Shown here one piece after another: positions 34,386-46,507 of a DNA stretch of 64,000 nt. Position 1 is the stretch's first letter; every line of letters begins with the position of its first letter. Origin of the DNA: Corbicula japonica (lineage: Eukaryota; Mollusca; Bivalvia; Venerida; Cyrenidae); assembly GCA_038501625.1 (NCBI GenBank), contig JAZAYU010000726.1, positions 1-64,000 on the forward strand. The letters run 5' to 3'. The notes below the pieces were generated by a model, which was not told the DNA's origin, made no database searches, and saw only the letters and a list, made by a program, of their open reading frames with translations. The translations under genes were made by a program, and so were the position numbers.

Positions 34386-34833
34386 TACATCTGAAGCTAA
34401 CTTTGTGCAAATTTGGTGCTTTAAACCAAATTTGAACGATTTTTACTGAAAATGGCTGGACTAATTATTGCGTAAATAGGACAATTACTTCCAAAATGAT
34501 AAGGTTTTCAATCAACTTTTCACATCCTTAAGCAAGAAAAGTAAGGAAGACAACATTTTAGATGGTAAGATAAAAAAGATTGAACAAGTTTTATGTCATT
34601 AATCTCTAAATGTGAACTTGACCACAAGCTGTGGATCTATGTCTTGTTTCGTCATTTGCTTGCTTTGTTAACATAACATCACAGAGTAATGGATACTTCA
34701 GTATTAAGACAAATAGTAACTATAAACAGTAAAACTTACCATAGGTTTGCTCAACAAGTATAGTCGGCATTTCTGTGTCTTGCACGATTGTATATAGCTC
34801 TGAACAGAAAACCCATTCTTTTCCAGCTTTACG

Positions 34834-35779
34834 GCCCCCAGCTGGGTGGGGGGATCGAAATAGCCCAGCTGCAGTACAGCAGAGGGTAAAACCCCCTCAA
34901 TGTACCTGCCTGTTTGCCGTAGGTGGCGTCCCGCAATGGGTTGGAAGAGAGGATCCTGGTGGTTGAGAATACCCCGGGGATCTCCAGGTATTCAACACAC
35001 TACTTTGGCCTTAATTTCAACCTAGAAGGGTGGCTAGGTGGGCCCGACCTAGTCAATCGGCTAGCCACGCCTTGCCCTATATGTTCTCAATTATTTGACC
35101 TTCAATTTTATCATGATATGTATTTACCATTGCATTCTTGTTTAGAATATGTTAATATTCCACCTTTTACATTTACTATGTTGTCAAACGTCACTATGTT
35201 TACAATAAACATATTCCGTCTACTTTTTGAAAACCAAGAAATATAAGGCGGTGGCTTATGGGCTAATCGGGTACGATTTGTGGTGGCTGCTCACTGAACT
35301 ATCCGAGCCCCCAGCTGGGTGGGGGGATAGAAATAGCCCAGCTGCAGTACAGCAGAGGGTAAAACCCCCTCAATGTACCTGCCTGTTTGCCGTAGGTGGC
35401 GTCCCGCAATGGGTTGGAAGAGAGGATCCTGGTGGTTGAGAATACCCCGGGGATCTCCAGGTATTCAACACACTACTTTGGCCTTAATTTCAACATAGAA
35501 GGGTGGCTAGGTGGGCCCGACCTAGTCAATCGGCTAGCCACGCCTTGCCCTATATGTTCTCAATTATTTGATCTTTAATTTTATCATGATATGTATTTAC
35601 CATTGCATTCTTGTTTAGAATATGTTAATATTCCACCTTTTACATTTACTATGTTGTCAAACGTCACTATGTTTACAATAAACATATTCCGTCTACTTTT
35701 TGAAAACCAAGAAATATAAGGCGGTGGCTTATTGGCTAATCGGGTACGATTTGTGGTGGCAGCTCACTGAACTATCCGA
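34834..35779 (+). promoter_or_regulatory. Tandem 5' UTR monomers of the LINE
   Basis: Two direct copies 473 bp long, differing at only a handful of positions (for example gatcgaaatag/gatagaaatag and caacctag/caacatag). Each begins 'gcccccagctgggtgggggg' and ends 'tcactgaactatccgag'. Repeated 5' monomers carry the internal promoter in mouse L1 (established knowledge); a promoter role here is inference. Short frames inside are not genes. Confidence 0.7.
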
Positions 35780-35897
35780 GTATACCATTTAGGTACCCCT
35801 GGCACGTGGAGCTGGATATCCGCTCCAATATACGTGTCCCCTAGTTGGGCTCCGTGGCGGGTGGGGGGCTTGAATGATGAATTTATTATATAACACC

Positions 35898-37241
35898 ATG
35901 GGTACCAAACGTCCTTGTACTGACGATTTTAGCAATAGTTACAACAGCATTTCGGAACAATTTCCCAGGTTCTTGGTTATAACATCACTTTCGGACACCA
36001 AAAAAGTTACTGAATTATCACCATTTGTTATTGACAAAACAATCCAATCAGTTGCAGGTCATGTGAAATCAGTTAAAAAAATGAGATCAGGAGATTTATT
36101 AGTGGAAGTGGAAAGGAAAACTCAATCAAATAATCTGACAACAAAACTCAAAAAGATTCTGGATTTGAATGTCGCATGCACACCACATAGATCATTAAAT
36201 TCATCAAGAGGAGTCATAAGATGCATAGATTTAAAAGGGCTTTCGGACGAAGAAATTATTGAAGGATTAAAAGAACAAGGAATAACAAACGCACGAAGAA
36301 TCAAAATTACAAAAGAAGGACGCCGAATTGAAACAAACACAATCATATTAACATTTAACTCCTCAATTATACCCAAGACAATCAAAGTAGGATACCTTCA
36401 AGTAAATGTTGAAATCTATATTCCAAATCCACTTCAGTGTTACAGATGCTTCCGTTTTGGGCACGACGAAGATAATTGTTCACAACCTGGAGACAAAACG
36501 TGCCCAAAATGTGCCCAATCAGGAATTGATTTTTCCCATATAGAGCACTGTACAAATGAAATAAAATGTAGAAACTGTGGAAATAGCCATTCAGCAAGAT
36601 CTAAAGAATGCTCATTTTGGAAAAAAGAAAAAGAAATACTTAGAATCAAATACACACAAAACGTAACCTTTCCGGAAGCAAAGAAAATCTTTGAAACAGT
36701 GTCCAGTATTTCAACTGCATCAACAACATACGCATCTGTGACCAGAAGCCTGGGAAATTGTACATGTAAATGCACATGCCAACAACCAAATATGACAATA
36801 ACTGAAAAGTCTACTTCTAAACCAGTATCTAATACAACCACTTCTCAACCAACATCTAATGTAACACTTAATTTAAAGGCGCCCACGGACGGTGGCGCTG
36901 CTGGGGTGGGTGGCTCCCGGGGAGCCACGGTAAGTGATCCTGTGAGGATTGCTGAGGTCTCTACGGAGATCTCTGGTGGCTCGGTGGGGGCGGATGCCTC
37001 GGCTGGTTACACTGTGCCTGTGACAGTTAAACCGCACACCAAAGCCAACAAGAAAAACTCTCCAAAGGAGAAAATAAAACTCGACACCGGTAGAATACAG
37101 AAGGGATCTGATGATCCCATCCAAGCTCATAACCGGTTTAAGGCATTATCAGACGACTCCGAGTCTGTGATGGAAATCGCAGATGAAGAGTCGCGTGCAA
37201 GACCTCATATCACGCGGTTGCAGGATCCAGCTAAAACATAG
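35898..37241 (+). CDS. LINE ORF1 (gag-like, zinc knuckles)
   Basis: About 447 residues from MGTKRPCTDDFSN; an ATG 24 bp upstream (35,874) is also in frame. The N-terminal half (LVITSLSDTKKVTELSPFVI ... GVIRCIDLKGLSDEEIIEGL) resembles the RRM-like nucleic-acid-binding region of I-type gag proteins. Three zinc knuckles follow: CYRCFRFGHDEDNC, CPKCAQSGIDFSHIEHC and CRNCGNSHSARSKEC. The C-terminal third is Thr/Ser/Gly-rich and probably unstructured. It would coat LINE RNA in an RNP. The frame is intact. ORF2 starts 38 bp downstream. Confidence 0.85.
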   Translation: MGTKRPCTDDFSNSYNSISEQFPRFLVITSLSDTKKVTELSPFVIDKTIQSVAGHVKSVKKMRSGDLLVEVERKTQSNNLTTKLKKILDLNVACTPHRSLNSSRGVIRCIDLKGLSDEEIIEGLKEQGITNARRIKITKEGRRIETNTIILTFNSSIIPKTIKVGYLQVNVEIYIPNPLQCYRCFRFGHDEDNCSQPGDKTCPKCAQSGIDFSHIEHCTNEIKCRNCGNSHSARSKECSFWKKEKEILRIKYTQNVTFPEAKKIFETVSSISTASTTYASVTRSLGNCTCKCTCQQPNMTITEKSTSKPVSNTTTSQPTSNVTLNLKAPTDGGAAGVGGSRGATVSDPVRIAEVSTEISGGSVGADASAGYTVPVTVKPHTKANKKNSPKEKIKLDTGRIQKGSDDPIQAHNRFKALSDDSESVMEIADEESRARPHITRLQDPAKT

Positions 37242-37279
37242 TCTGATCTTAATTCAACTCTTTTATCTGTTGAATAAAT

Positions 37280-40200
37280 ATGAAAAATAAGATCATACAA
37301 TGGAATTGTCGTGGTATTAGATCTAACTATGAGGAATTAACTTTACTTTTATCTCAACACCAACCAGTAGCGGTTTGTCTACAAGAAACCTTTCTTAAAA
37401 CTACTGACAATTGTTCTGTAAAACACTATTTATCTTATCATAAATCCACAAATGATGACAGAGCTTGTGGAGGAGTTTCAATAATTGTCAGTAATAATGT
37501 TCCGCATAAATGTTTATCTCTTGATACAACACTACAAGCACAATCTATAAGTTTAACGTTAAACAAAACTATTACATTGTGCTCTCTTTATCTTCCACCT
37601 AGCCAACCGATTAACATTGCAGAACTTGACAAACTAATAACACAACTCCCTTCCCCATTTATTCTAATGGGTGACTTTAACTCCCATAATACATTATGGG
37701 GTTGTTCAGACACAAATAACAAAGGGCAAATTATTGAAGATTTCATTACAAAACATAATTTGTGTCTTTTCAACAACAAATCACACACATATTTACATCC
37801 TGCTACTGGTTCATACTCATCCCTAGACTTGACTCTCTGTAGTCCTGACATGTTTTTAGATTTTACTTGGAATGTTGATTCAGATCTTCATGGAAGTGAT
37901 CATTTTCCAATTATGTTGTCAGAAGAAGGCCCATCGATTCAAGAACGCCCACCAAATTGGAAACTTCACAAAGCTGATTGGAACTTGTTCAGAGTTCGTT
38001 GTGAACAAACTATTTCAACAGACAAACTAACTGAGCACGAAGATCCATCAGATTTTTTTACATCTTTACTTGTCAGGGCTGCTGAAGAAGCAATACCTCA
38101 GACCACGACATCCCCTAAACATCCAAACAAGCCTTGGTATAATAAAGACTGTAAAACAGCTATTTCTGAGCGTAAATATGCTCTCAGACAATATAATTTA
38201 AGACCAACATCTGAAAATCATACAAGATTTAAAATCGCCAGAGCTAAAGCACGTAGAACCATAAAACAAAGCAAACGAACATCATGGCGTCAATATGTCT
38301 CAAACCTTAACTCTAGATCTTCCATAAAGAAAACTTGGGATATGGTAAGAAAAATATCAGGGAAAAACGGCCATATTATTGTTCAACATCTTAAAACACC
38401 ATCCACTACAGCTACATCCAAACAAGAAATTGCAAATATTTTAGCAGACACGTTTGCAAACAAGTCCTCAACTAACAACTACAGCGCACAATTTCAAAAG
38501 CACAAAGGAGTTCAAGAAAAAACAAAACTCAATTTCAAATCAAACAACACTGAAGCATACAATAAATTATTCTCAATAAAAGAACTTAAACTTGCTCTTA
38601 GAAAAGCACATGATACTGCACCTGGATCAGACAAAATACATTACCAATTTCTTAAACATCTTCCTGATTCATCTTTAATCTGTTTACTTGAAATTTATAA
38701 TAAAATATGGCAAACTGGAATCCTCCCAGACTCTTGGAAGGAGGCTATTATAATTCCTGTCCCAAAACCAGATAAAGATCTTACAAATCCTTCAAATTAC
38801 CGTCCTATAGCTCTGACAAGTTGTATTTGTAAAACAATGGAAAGAATGGTAAACACCAGGCTTGTTTGGATTTTAGAAAAGAAAAATCTAATAACAAATT
38901 TCCAATCTGGCTTCCGTAAACAAAGGAGCACTTTAGATCATCTCGTAAAATTTGAAACACTCGTACGAGAAGCCTTTCTAAAAAAGAACCACTTTGTTTC
39001 TATATTTTTTGACCTCGAAAGTGCATATGACACTACCTGGAAATATGGTATAATGCAAGATTTACATAACTTTGGAATCAGAGGTCGACTTGCATATTTT
39101 ATCTCTTCATTTTTAAAAGATCGCCAGTTCAAAGTTCGGGTTGGCAATACATTGTCTGACCCACACGAACAAGAAATGGGTGTTCCTCAAGGTTGCATCC
39201 TTTCTGTTACTCTTTTTAGTGTCAAAATCAACAGCATTGTTAAAGCTGTCAACCCTGGTATCGAATGTTTTCTGTATGTTGATGATTTTTGTATCTGTTA
39301 CAGATCAAAACACATGCATACCATTGAAAGACAACTCCAGCAAGTCTTAAATAATCTACATAAATGGTCAAACGAGAATGGGTTTAAATTCTCAAAGACC
39401 AAAACAAAATGTATGCATTTCTGTAATGTTCGTAAATTACATTTAGATCCTGAATTAACCCTTGACAATACACCTATTGAAGTAGTAAAAGAGTTTAAAT
39501 TTCTTGGACTTGTGTTTGATTCAAAACTAACGTTTATACCACACATTAAATATCTCTCCGATAAATGTCAAAGAGCTCTTAATTTGATCAGAGTGGTATC
39601 CAGTATGGATTGGGGAGCAGATCGTGAAGTTCTTCTTAGACTTTACAGATCTCTGATTAGATCTAAACTTGATTATGGGTGTATAGTTTATGGTTCTGCA
39701 AGGAATTCTTACATTAAAAAATTAGACACTATTCATAATCAGGGCCTTAGATTAGCGCTCGGAGCCTTCAGAACGTCTCCAATTGCTAGCCTGTATGCAG
39801 AAGCAAATGAACCATCTTTATATTTGAGAAGACAAAAACTTGGTCTACACTATTTTCTTAAACTGAAATCAAATCCAAAAAACCGACCTACAAAACTGTA
39901 TTTAGCCCAATGTACGACGATCTTTTCCAACAAAGGGAAAATACTATTCCACCATTTAGCTTACGCAATAATCGGTACATTGAAAGTTTAAATGTAGACC
40001 TGAATGACATAGAAACCAATCAGATTCCAGACATTCCACCGTGGATCTGGAAATCCCCGCAATTTATTTATGACCTTGCTAAAAATAAAAAGGAAACAAC
40101 AATTCCTGAAATATTTAAAATTCAATACAATGAAATTAAACAACACTTTTATAATTATGAATATATTTACACAGATGGATCAAAACAAAACAACAGAGTA

Positions 40201-40962
40201 GCTGCTGCAGCTGTTACAGAAGATAAAACTTTTTCTTTTCGTCTTCCTGATAACTCTAGTGTCTTTTCAGCTGAACTTAAGGCGATTGAACTAGCACTAA
40301 ATCACATTGAAACTGAAGGTTATATGAGATATCTTATTTTCACGGACTCTTTGTCGGCTATGCAAGCTCTTGATTATGAAAATACTGAAAACCCTCTTGT
40401 TGTCAATTTATTACAGAAGATTTCTTACCTCCTGCAGGAATCCGATATAATATTCTGTTGGCTTCCTGGTCATATTGGTATTCAGGGAAATGAAGCAGCA
40501 GATAAGGCTGCAAAAACAGCACTTAATAATGAGATTTTACCATTCAAAGTCCCATATTGTGATTTTAAACCCCTTGTTAACAGTTTTGTAAAAACTGTCT
40601 GGCAAACATCATGGGAAGATCCTTTGAATCATAACAACAAGTTATTCTCTATAAAACCTGTTTTAGGAGAATGTCCATTATCTTCTAGATCATCACGAAG
40701 AGAAGAAATTGTTCTTTGTCGCATTCGTATTGGACATTCTTATCTTACACACTCATATCTTTTAAAGGGGGAAGAAGCCCCACAATGTATACCTTGTTTT
40801 ACTGATCTTACCCTTAGTCATATTTTTATTCACTGTGTGGACCTTGCACACATTCGAAATAAATATTTTAATGTTCAAACCATGTCTGACCTTTTTAATA
40901 CAGTTACCCCCGATTCAATTTTTAACTTCTTAAAGGAAATAAATCTTTTTAAGAAAATATAA
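37280..40962 (+). pseudogene. LINE ORF2: APE endonuclease, RT, RNase H (one frameshift)
   Basis: Starts at ATG 37,280. Endonuclease: IIQWNCRGIRSNYEELTLLL, CLQETFL, GDFNSHNTLWGC, GSDHFPI. RT: NYRPIALTSCICKTMERMVN, FFDLESAYDTTW, MGVPQGCILSVTLFS, CFLYVDDFCI (catalytic YVDD). The first frame ends at 39,991. From about 39,895 the coding sense passes to another frame (NP-like SPMYDDLFQQRENTIPPFSL) to stop 40,962. That part holds the RNase H: YIYTDGSKQ, SAELKAIELAL, LIFTDSLSAMQAL, and CWLPGHIGIQGNEAADKAAK. The shift lies in or beside an A-run ('acaaaactg', about 39,890-39,897), so it may be a single-base indel or sequencing error. The protein would nick target DNA, reverse-transcribe and degrade the RNA strand. 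Confidence 0.85.
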
Positions 40963-40984
40963 TCTTTTTATTTTATCTACATTT

Positions 40985-40988
<4 letters not shown>

Positions 40989-41073
<85 letters not shown>
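40989..41073. repeat. (AT)n microsatellite in the LINE 3' UTR
   Basis: About 42 uninterrupted AT units, then TGTATGTA variants. It is inside the element, because the I-type 3' end motif follows at 41,290-41,348. Confidence 0.9.
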
Positions 41074-41076
<3 letters not shown>

Positions 41077-41478
41077 ATGTATGTATATATGTATATGTGT
41101 ATCGACTGCAGGTGTTGGTTGACTGACTGTCCTGTCTGAATACTCGTGCAGTTAGTCAACGAACATTTGAATCACATGTATCACACCATAATTTTATCAT
41201 ATTTTACTTGTAATTTTACATTCAACTAAGCGTGTATCTTACTGTTATTTTACTGTTATTTAACGTATATTTTGCATTTTATTTTTACTGCGCCCAAAAT
41301 GACCTCAGATGTCGACGGGCCGTAAAATCCCATTCATTCATTCATTTTTAAAGTGTTTCATTCTTATGCCGCTGTTGCGGCTTCGTTAAACATCAGGATC
41401 TATAAAGAAAGTGAATGGAAAATAAATAGGAAATATACTGCTGTTTATTTCAACTCGCATGTACAATTAAATTTTTTA

Positions 41479-42035
41479 AACCAGATTTTCTTTTGAAAAA
41501 TCCTGGTTATAATTATGGGGTATGTCGTTGGGCGGGCGGGCGGTAGGGCGGGCGGGCGTCAACATATGGTTAAGTTTTTTGTTAAAGTTGTCTTTTTCTC
41601 AGTAACAGTTCAAGGTAGAGCTTTGAAACTTAACATAGTTATCTGACATCACAATACTAATTATCAGGACAAGTTTCATAACCCCTGACTGTATTTTGCC
41701 AAAGTCATGCCCCCTTTTCACTAAGAATTTTGGTTAAGTTTTTTGTTAAAGTTGTCTTTTTCTCAGTAACAGTTCAAGGTAGAGCTTTGAAACTTAACAT
41801 AGTTATCTGACATCACAATACTAATTATCAGGACAAGTTTCATAACCCCTGACTGTATTTTACCAGTCATGCCCCCTTTTCACTTAGAATTTTGGTTAAG
41901 TTTTTTGTCAAAGTTGTCTTTTTCTCAGTAACTCTTCAAGGTACAGCTTTGAAACTTAACATAGTTGTATGACATCACAATACTTATAATCAGAACAAGT
42001 TTCATAACCCCTGACTGTATTTTGCCAAAGTTACC
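41479..42035. repeat. Array A: ~163-bp monomers with leading hairpin and GGCGGGC tract
   Basis: Hairpin 41,479-41,508 (aaccagattttc / gaaaaatcctggtt), then a (GGGC)-rich patch, then three monomers starting near 41,568, 41,732 and 41,894 ('ggttaagttttttgttaaag', 'tctcagtaacagttcaaggt'). The array stops abruptly at 42,035 and resumes at 46,508, so 42,036-46,507 is an insertion. Confidence 0.8.
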
Positions 42036-43111
42036 TTTTTAGCTCACCTGAGCACGAAGTGCTCATGGCGAGCTTTTGTGATCGCCTGATGTCCGTCGTC
42101 CGTCCGTGCGTCGTCAACTTTTTCTTCAAACGACTTCTTCTCCTGAACTCCTGGGCCAATCTTGCTGAAACTTGGCAGGAATGTTACTTGCATGAAGCTT
42201 TACCAAAATTGTTCAAATGGTTCCAGTCCATTGCCTATCTAGGTCACAGAGGATAAAAATAGATTTTGAACATGAAATTTTTAAAAATCTTCTTCTCTGA
42301 AACCGTAAGGCCTAGAACTTTGATATTTGGTGTGTAGCATCACCTAGTGGTCCTCTACCAAGATTGTTCAAATTATAGCCCTGGGGTCAAAATTGGCCCC
42401 GCCCGGGTGGGGTCATGGGTTTTCCTTATATCAATATATAGCAAAAACTTAAAAAAATCTTCTTCTCCGAAAGCGCAATGGCCAGAGTTTAGATATTTGG
42501 CATGAAACATTGCCTAATGGACCTCTAACAAAGTTGTTCAAATTATGGCCCTGGGGTCAAAATTTGCACCGCCCCAGAGGTCATGGGTTTTCCTTATATC
42601 AGTATATAGCAAAAACTTAAAACATCTTCTTTTCCGAAACCGCAATGGCCAGAGGTTAGATATTTGGCATGAAACATTGTCTAATAGACCTCTAACAAAG
42701 TTGTTCAATTATGGCCCAGGGGTCAAAATTTGCCCCGCCCCAGAGGTCATGGGTTTTCCTTATATCAATATATAGCAAAAACTTAAAAAATCTTCTTCTC
42801 CGAAACCGCAATGGCCAGAGGTTAGATATTTGGCATGAAACATTGTCTAATAGACCTCTAACAAAGTTGTTCAAATTATGGCCCTGGGGTCAAAATTTGC
42901 CCCGCCCCAGAGGTCATGGGTTTTCCTTATATCAATATATAGCAAAAACTTAAAAAATCTTCTTCTCCAAAACCGCAATGGCTAGAGGTTAGATATTTGG
43001 CATGAAACATTGTCAAATGGACCTCTTACAAAGTTGTTCAAATTATGGCCCTTGGGTCAGAATTGGCCCCGCCACAGGGGTAGCCTATTTTACATAGAAT
43101 TATATAGGAAA

Positions 43112-46100
43112 AATCTTGTTAAAAAATTACAAACTCCTTACCCACTTGGTTTAAATGATAATATTTATCAAGAAGGCAACATTTCTAAAAATCCTGATTA
43201 TGACGTCTTTGAATTACTTGAAATACGTAAAAGAAAATCGAGGTCGCACGGAAGCAGAACTAATGGAAACATAAAAAGAAAATCACGTATTCGTTGTTCT
43301 ATTCATGACCTACATATTATTTTAAAACAATCTGGCAGACACGCTATGCTATCTAGGTTGGCTTCTCTTTCTATATCAAGTCTGCAGAAACTGGATGAGG
43401 AAGCCGACGACATCGTCATTAGAACCCATCCATTTTACGAGGTTGCTAGTCTTATTCAGTGTTATACTCGGCATGTTCTCAGGCCGCATATTGACTTGGA
43501 ATCGGACCATCAAAGACATTTCCTTAAAATTTCTTTTTTAAATAAAGGAATAGATTTTATTGACCTTCCTAGTATATTTAAAGATAAAAGAGTTCAATCG
43601 GCTGTTCCTATTTATTTTAAGAATACTGAATCGCCTATGGTTTGTTATAAATACAACAAACCAACTAGAAATATAATTTTTAATTACAATAAAATTACAT
43701 CGGATTTACAGATCATTGAAAATACACCAAAATCTTGAGAGTGTTTAACTTCTAAATATTGCTATAAGCCTGCCGGTCATATTGTTACCGGTGATCTTAA
43801 TTTAATCAAAGACTCTAGAATTCGTAATTTAATTTCTAAAGGTCCCAAATATAGAATATCATCCAAAATTGACTTTAATGCATGCCGTGCAGAAATTGCT
43901 GAGTCTTTGAACTTATTTTGCAATAAATGGTGCAAAAGAGAACATGCCGAGCCTAATGCACTTTCTAACTGGAAAAAGCACATATTCAAAATAATTGACA
44001 CCCGTATATCATTTTATGAAAGAAACATTGCTTTATTACCACCTCGACCTCGTTTTAACTTTCGTCATTTGAAAAAAGGAATTCAAGACTTTCATAACAG
44101 ATTTGTTTTAACACCTGCTGATAAGGCTTATAATAATGTAATTATAGTGTGACGAATACACTATATTAATATTCAAACTGAAGAACTGAACAGCACTAAT
44201 GCTTATATACTGACTTCTTCATCTGAGAGTGATATTGTTACTGCACACACTCTACAAATTACAAAATTTAGAATCAGTATTGAGCCGAAACAAGACAAAG
44301 TACCTACTATGTATTGGTTACCTAAAATGCATAAAACACCGTATAAAGCAAGATTTATTGCTAACTCTAGTTCTTGCACTACTACTAAATTATCCGTGCT
44401 CTTAACATCTTGTCTTACAGCTATAAAAGAACACGTAATTAGGTATTGTGATAAGGTTTTTGAAACTTCTGGCAAAAATTTATTTTGGTCGATAAAAAAT
44501 TCAAATGACGTTTTGAAAAAGCTTAAATCAAATAATTTTCGGGCGTTCTGTTTGTCTACTTATGATTTCTCAACATTATACACTTCGCTCCCTCATAATT
44601 TAATAAGAGACAAACTAACCAGTCTCATTGAAAAAACGTTTGCTAGAGAAAATAAAACCTTCATCGCTTGTAATGAACATAGGGCATTTTTTACAGATGG
44701 TTCTTATGATAATTATACATTATGGACTTGTCAAGACCTTATAGAGTCGCTAACTTTCTTACTGGATAATATTTATGTTAGATTCGGTACCTCTATTTAT
44801 AAACAAGTAATAGGCATCCCAATGGGTACTAATTGTGCACCCCTTGTTGCTGATCTGTTTTTATACTGTTATGAAAGAGACTTTATGTTATCTCTTTCTA
44901 CTGAACATCAAGATGATATAATTACAGCTTTTAACAACACCTCGAGGTACCTTGATGATTTATTAAATATAGACAATAACCATTTTCCATTACTGGTTAA
45001 TAAGATTTATCCCAAAGAACTACAACTTAACAAAGCGAACACTTCAGAAAAGCAAGCAAACTTTCTCGATCTAAATCTGTCCATTGAAAATGGTTATGTC
45101 ACTACTAAAATTTATGATAAAAGAGATGATTTTAATTTTAATATAGTAAATTTTCCGTTTTTAGACGGCGATGTTCCCCGTGCAACATCTTATGGGGTTT
45201 ATATCTCACAGCTTGTTCGCTTTTCAAGAGCTTGCAACAATGTTAATGACTTCAATGAACGTAATCTTTGCATTACAGAAAAACTCTTAAAACAAGGTTA
45301 TCGGTATCACAAATTAAGGAAAACCTTTTGCAAGTTTTATCGCCGATACCCAGATTTAATTCATAAATACAAATGCAGTTTAAAATCACTTTTGCAACAA
45401 GGTATTTCACAACCAGTTTTTTATGGAGATTTAATTTATAAACTTAAAAAGATTAAAGGCAGTGTTAATTTCTCCCGGTTATTCGTAAAAACCATCTGTA
45501 AATTTAAAAAGAAAGGTTACCAACATGATATTTTACAGCTCTCTGCAGGCCTGGTGATTAACCCTTCTACAGTTGATCATTATGCTTACCTCTTTGGTTG
45601 CACGACGGTGGCAGGGGTTTAAGAGTTTATGAAGGTTATTGGGGAAATCTTTTCTTAAAAGAACCTAGAAACTCGATTTGTTTCTTTTATCCCTGTCATC
45701 GTGTTCTTGCTGATTTTACTCCAGGAGCTCTGGTCTCGGTAAGATCATTGAGTACCCCTTTCGGCTTTGCAATGCTCTTAGCTTCTTATGTTTTATATGT
45801 TTGTGTGCTTTTGCATGCAACATTGTTAAGCAGATAAGTGGGTTGGAGTCTTTTCACCAAGACAACTTGTACTTGTTTTGTGATATGAGAACCTGTTGGG
45901 GCAAGTGTGAGGTTGGTGCACCCTAGAACCTGGTTTAAACCCCCAGTGGCAATTTGATTTGCCACTGACCGTTCCAAGGCGGTAACCCCTCGGGTTCTCA
46001 TTTTTGTTTATTGTTAGTGGTGTCTTTTTTGAAACTGATTATTTTATTAACCATGCTCTCTCCCCCTCTCTTCTTCTTGACTGTGTGGGGAGGCTGTTTT

Positions 46101-46128
46101 TTCTGAATGTGGCGATTCCTGATATGCA
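43112..46128 (+). mobile_element. Penelope-like element, 5'-truncated (permuted Naiad type)
   Basis: Inserted in a monomer of array B. Before it lies 'tatataggaaaaatc', after it 'gtaaaagtcttcttct'. The body encodes a Penelope RT. The 3' UTR (45,623-46,128) includes 'cctagaacctggtttaaacc' and ends 'ttcctgatatgcatat'. The first residues, ending a GIY-YIG-like fold (QTPYPLGLND), precede the RT. That suits the permuted Penelope group with N-terminal endonuclease; most of the endonuclease is missing. Confidence 0.75.
43118..45622 (+). pseudogene. Penelope-like RT reading frame with two in-frame TGA
   Basis: One continuous frame (about 835 codons) interrupted only by TGA at 43,736 and 44,150. Landmarks: TPYPLGLNDNIYQEGNISKN (end of GIY-YIG-like part), basic KRKSRSHGSRTNGNIKRKSR, HFLKISFLNKGIDFIDLPSI, then after the first TGA KPAGHIVTGD, NKWCKREHAEPNALSNWKKH and TPADKAYNNVIIV. 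After the second TGA: MYWLPKMHKTPYKARFIANS, STYDFSTLYTSLPHNLI, GIPMGTNCAPLVADLFLYCY and RYLDDLL (catalytic Asp pair). WLPKMHK and the DFSTLYTSLPH block are diagnostic of Penelope RTs. There is no C-terminal GIY-YIG. An intact frame apart from two TGAs suggests recent decay. Confidence 0.8.
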
Positions 46129-46507
46129 TATTTCACCTTTTTGTAAAAGTCTTCTTCTTTAGAACCATAACACATAGAGCTTAGAATTTTTACATGTAAC
46201 ATCACTTTGTGGACCTTTACCACGTTTATACATATAATGACCCCAGGCTCGAATTGGCCCCACCCAGGGGCTTATCAATTTTTACATAGAGCTAAATAGT
46301 AAGAACTGAAGACATGTAGAATGTTTGCTAGTGTCAAACTACACCCCTTGTTCTCTGAAACTAATGCGACTAGACCTTTGATATTTCGTGTTGAGTATTG
46401 TAAAGAGACCCTTTACCAGCATTATTTAAATGTTGGCCCTGGGGTAAAGCTGAAAGTACTTTTGTACTCGGGTGAGCGATACAGGGCCATCATGGCCCTC
46501 TTGTTCT

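Larger units (their letters stand above)
34834..41348 (+). mobile_element. I/Nimb-type LINE, near complete
   Basis: Order: two 473-bp 5' monomers (34,834-35,306; 35,307-35,779), a short leader, ORF1 with zinc knuckles, ORF2 with APE endonuclease, RT and RNase H, then a 3' UTR. The 3' UTR contains an (AT)n run and ends 'aaaatgacctcagatgtcga' followed by (ATTC)n. A C-terminal RNase H and a short-unit 3' tail place it in the I group of non-LTR retrotransposons (family knowledge). One frameshift in ORF2 is the only clear lesion. Target duplication not found. Confidence 0.85.
42041..46507. mobile_element. Hairpin-ended pearl-like element with array B, carrying a Penelope insertion
   Basis: Left terminal hairpin at 42,041-42,075 (agctcacctgagcac / gtgctcatggcgagct), then GTCCGTCCGTGCGTC. 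About five 166-bp monomers follow (42,270-43,100; 'caaaatttgccccgcccc' at 42,557, 42,722 and 42,889). The array resumes at about 46,130. The right end is a hairpin 'agggccatcatggccct' (46,483-46,499) plus cttgttc. Its insertion split array A. Confidence 0.7.

Noticed and set aside
34775..35578. Repeated small frames (PPAGWGDRNSPAAVQQRVK)
   Set aside because: They lie in the duplicated LINE 5' monomers, upstream of a proper ORF1; non-coding promoter-like sequence.
40977..41159. 60-codon frame IYIYIYIY
   Set aside because: Translation of the (AT)n microsatellite.
43736..44152. TGA codons as selenocysteine
   Set aside because: No SECIS-like structure was identified and CpG decay explains TGA; kept only as a testable observation.
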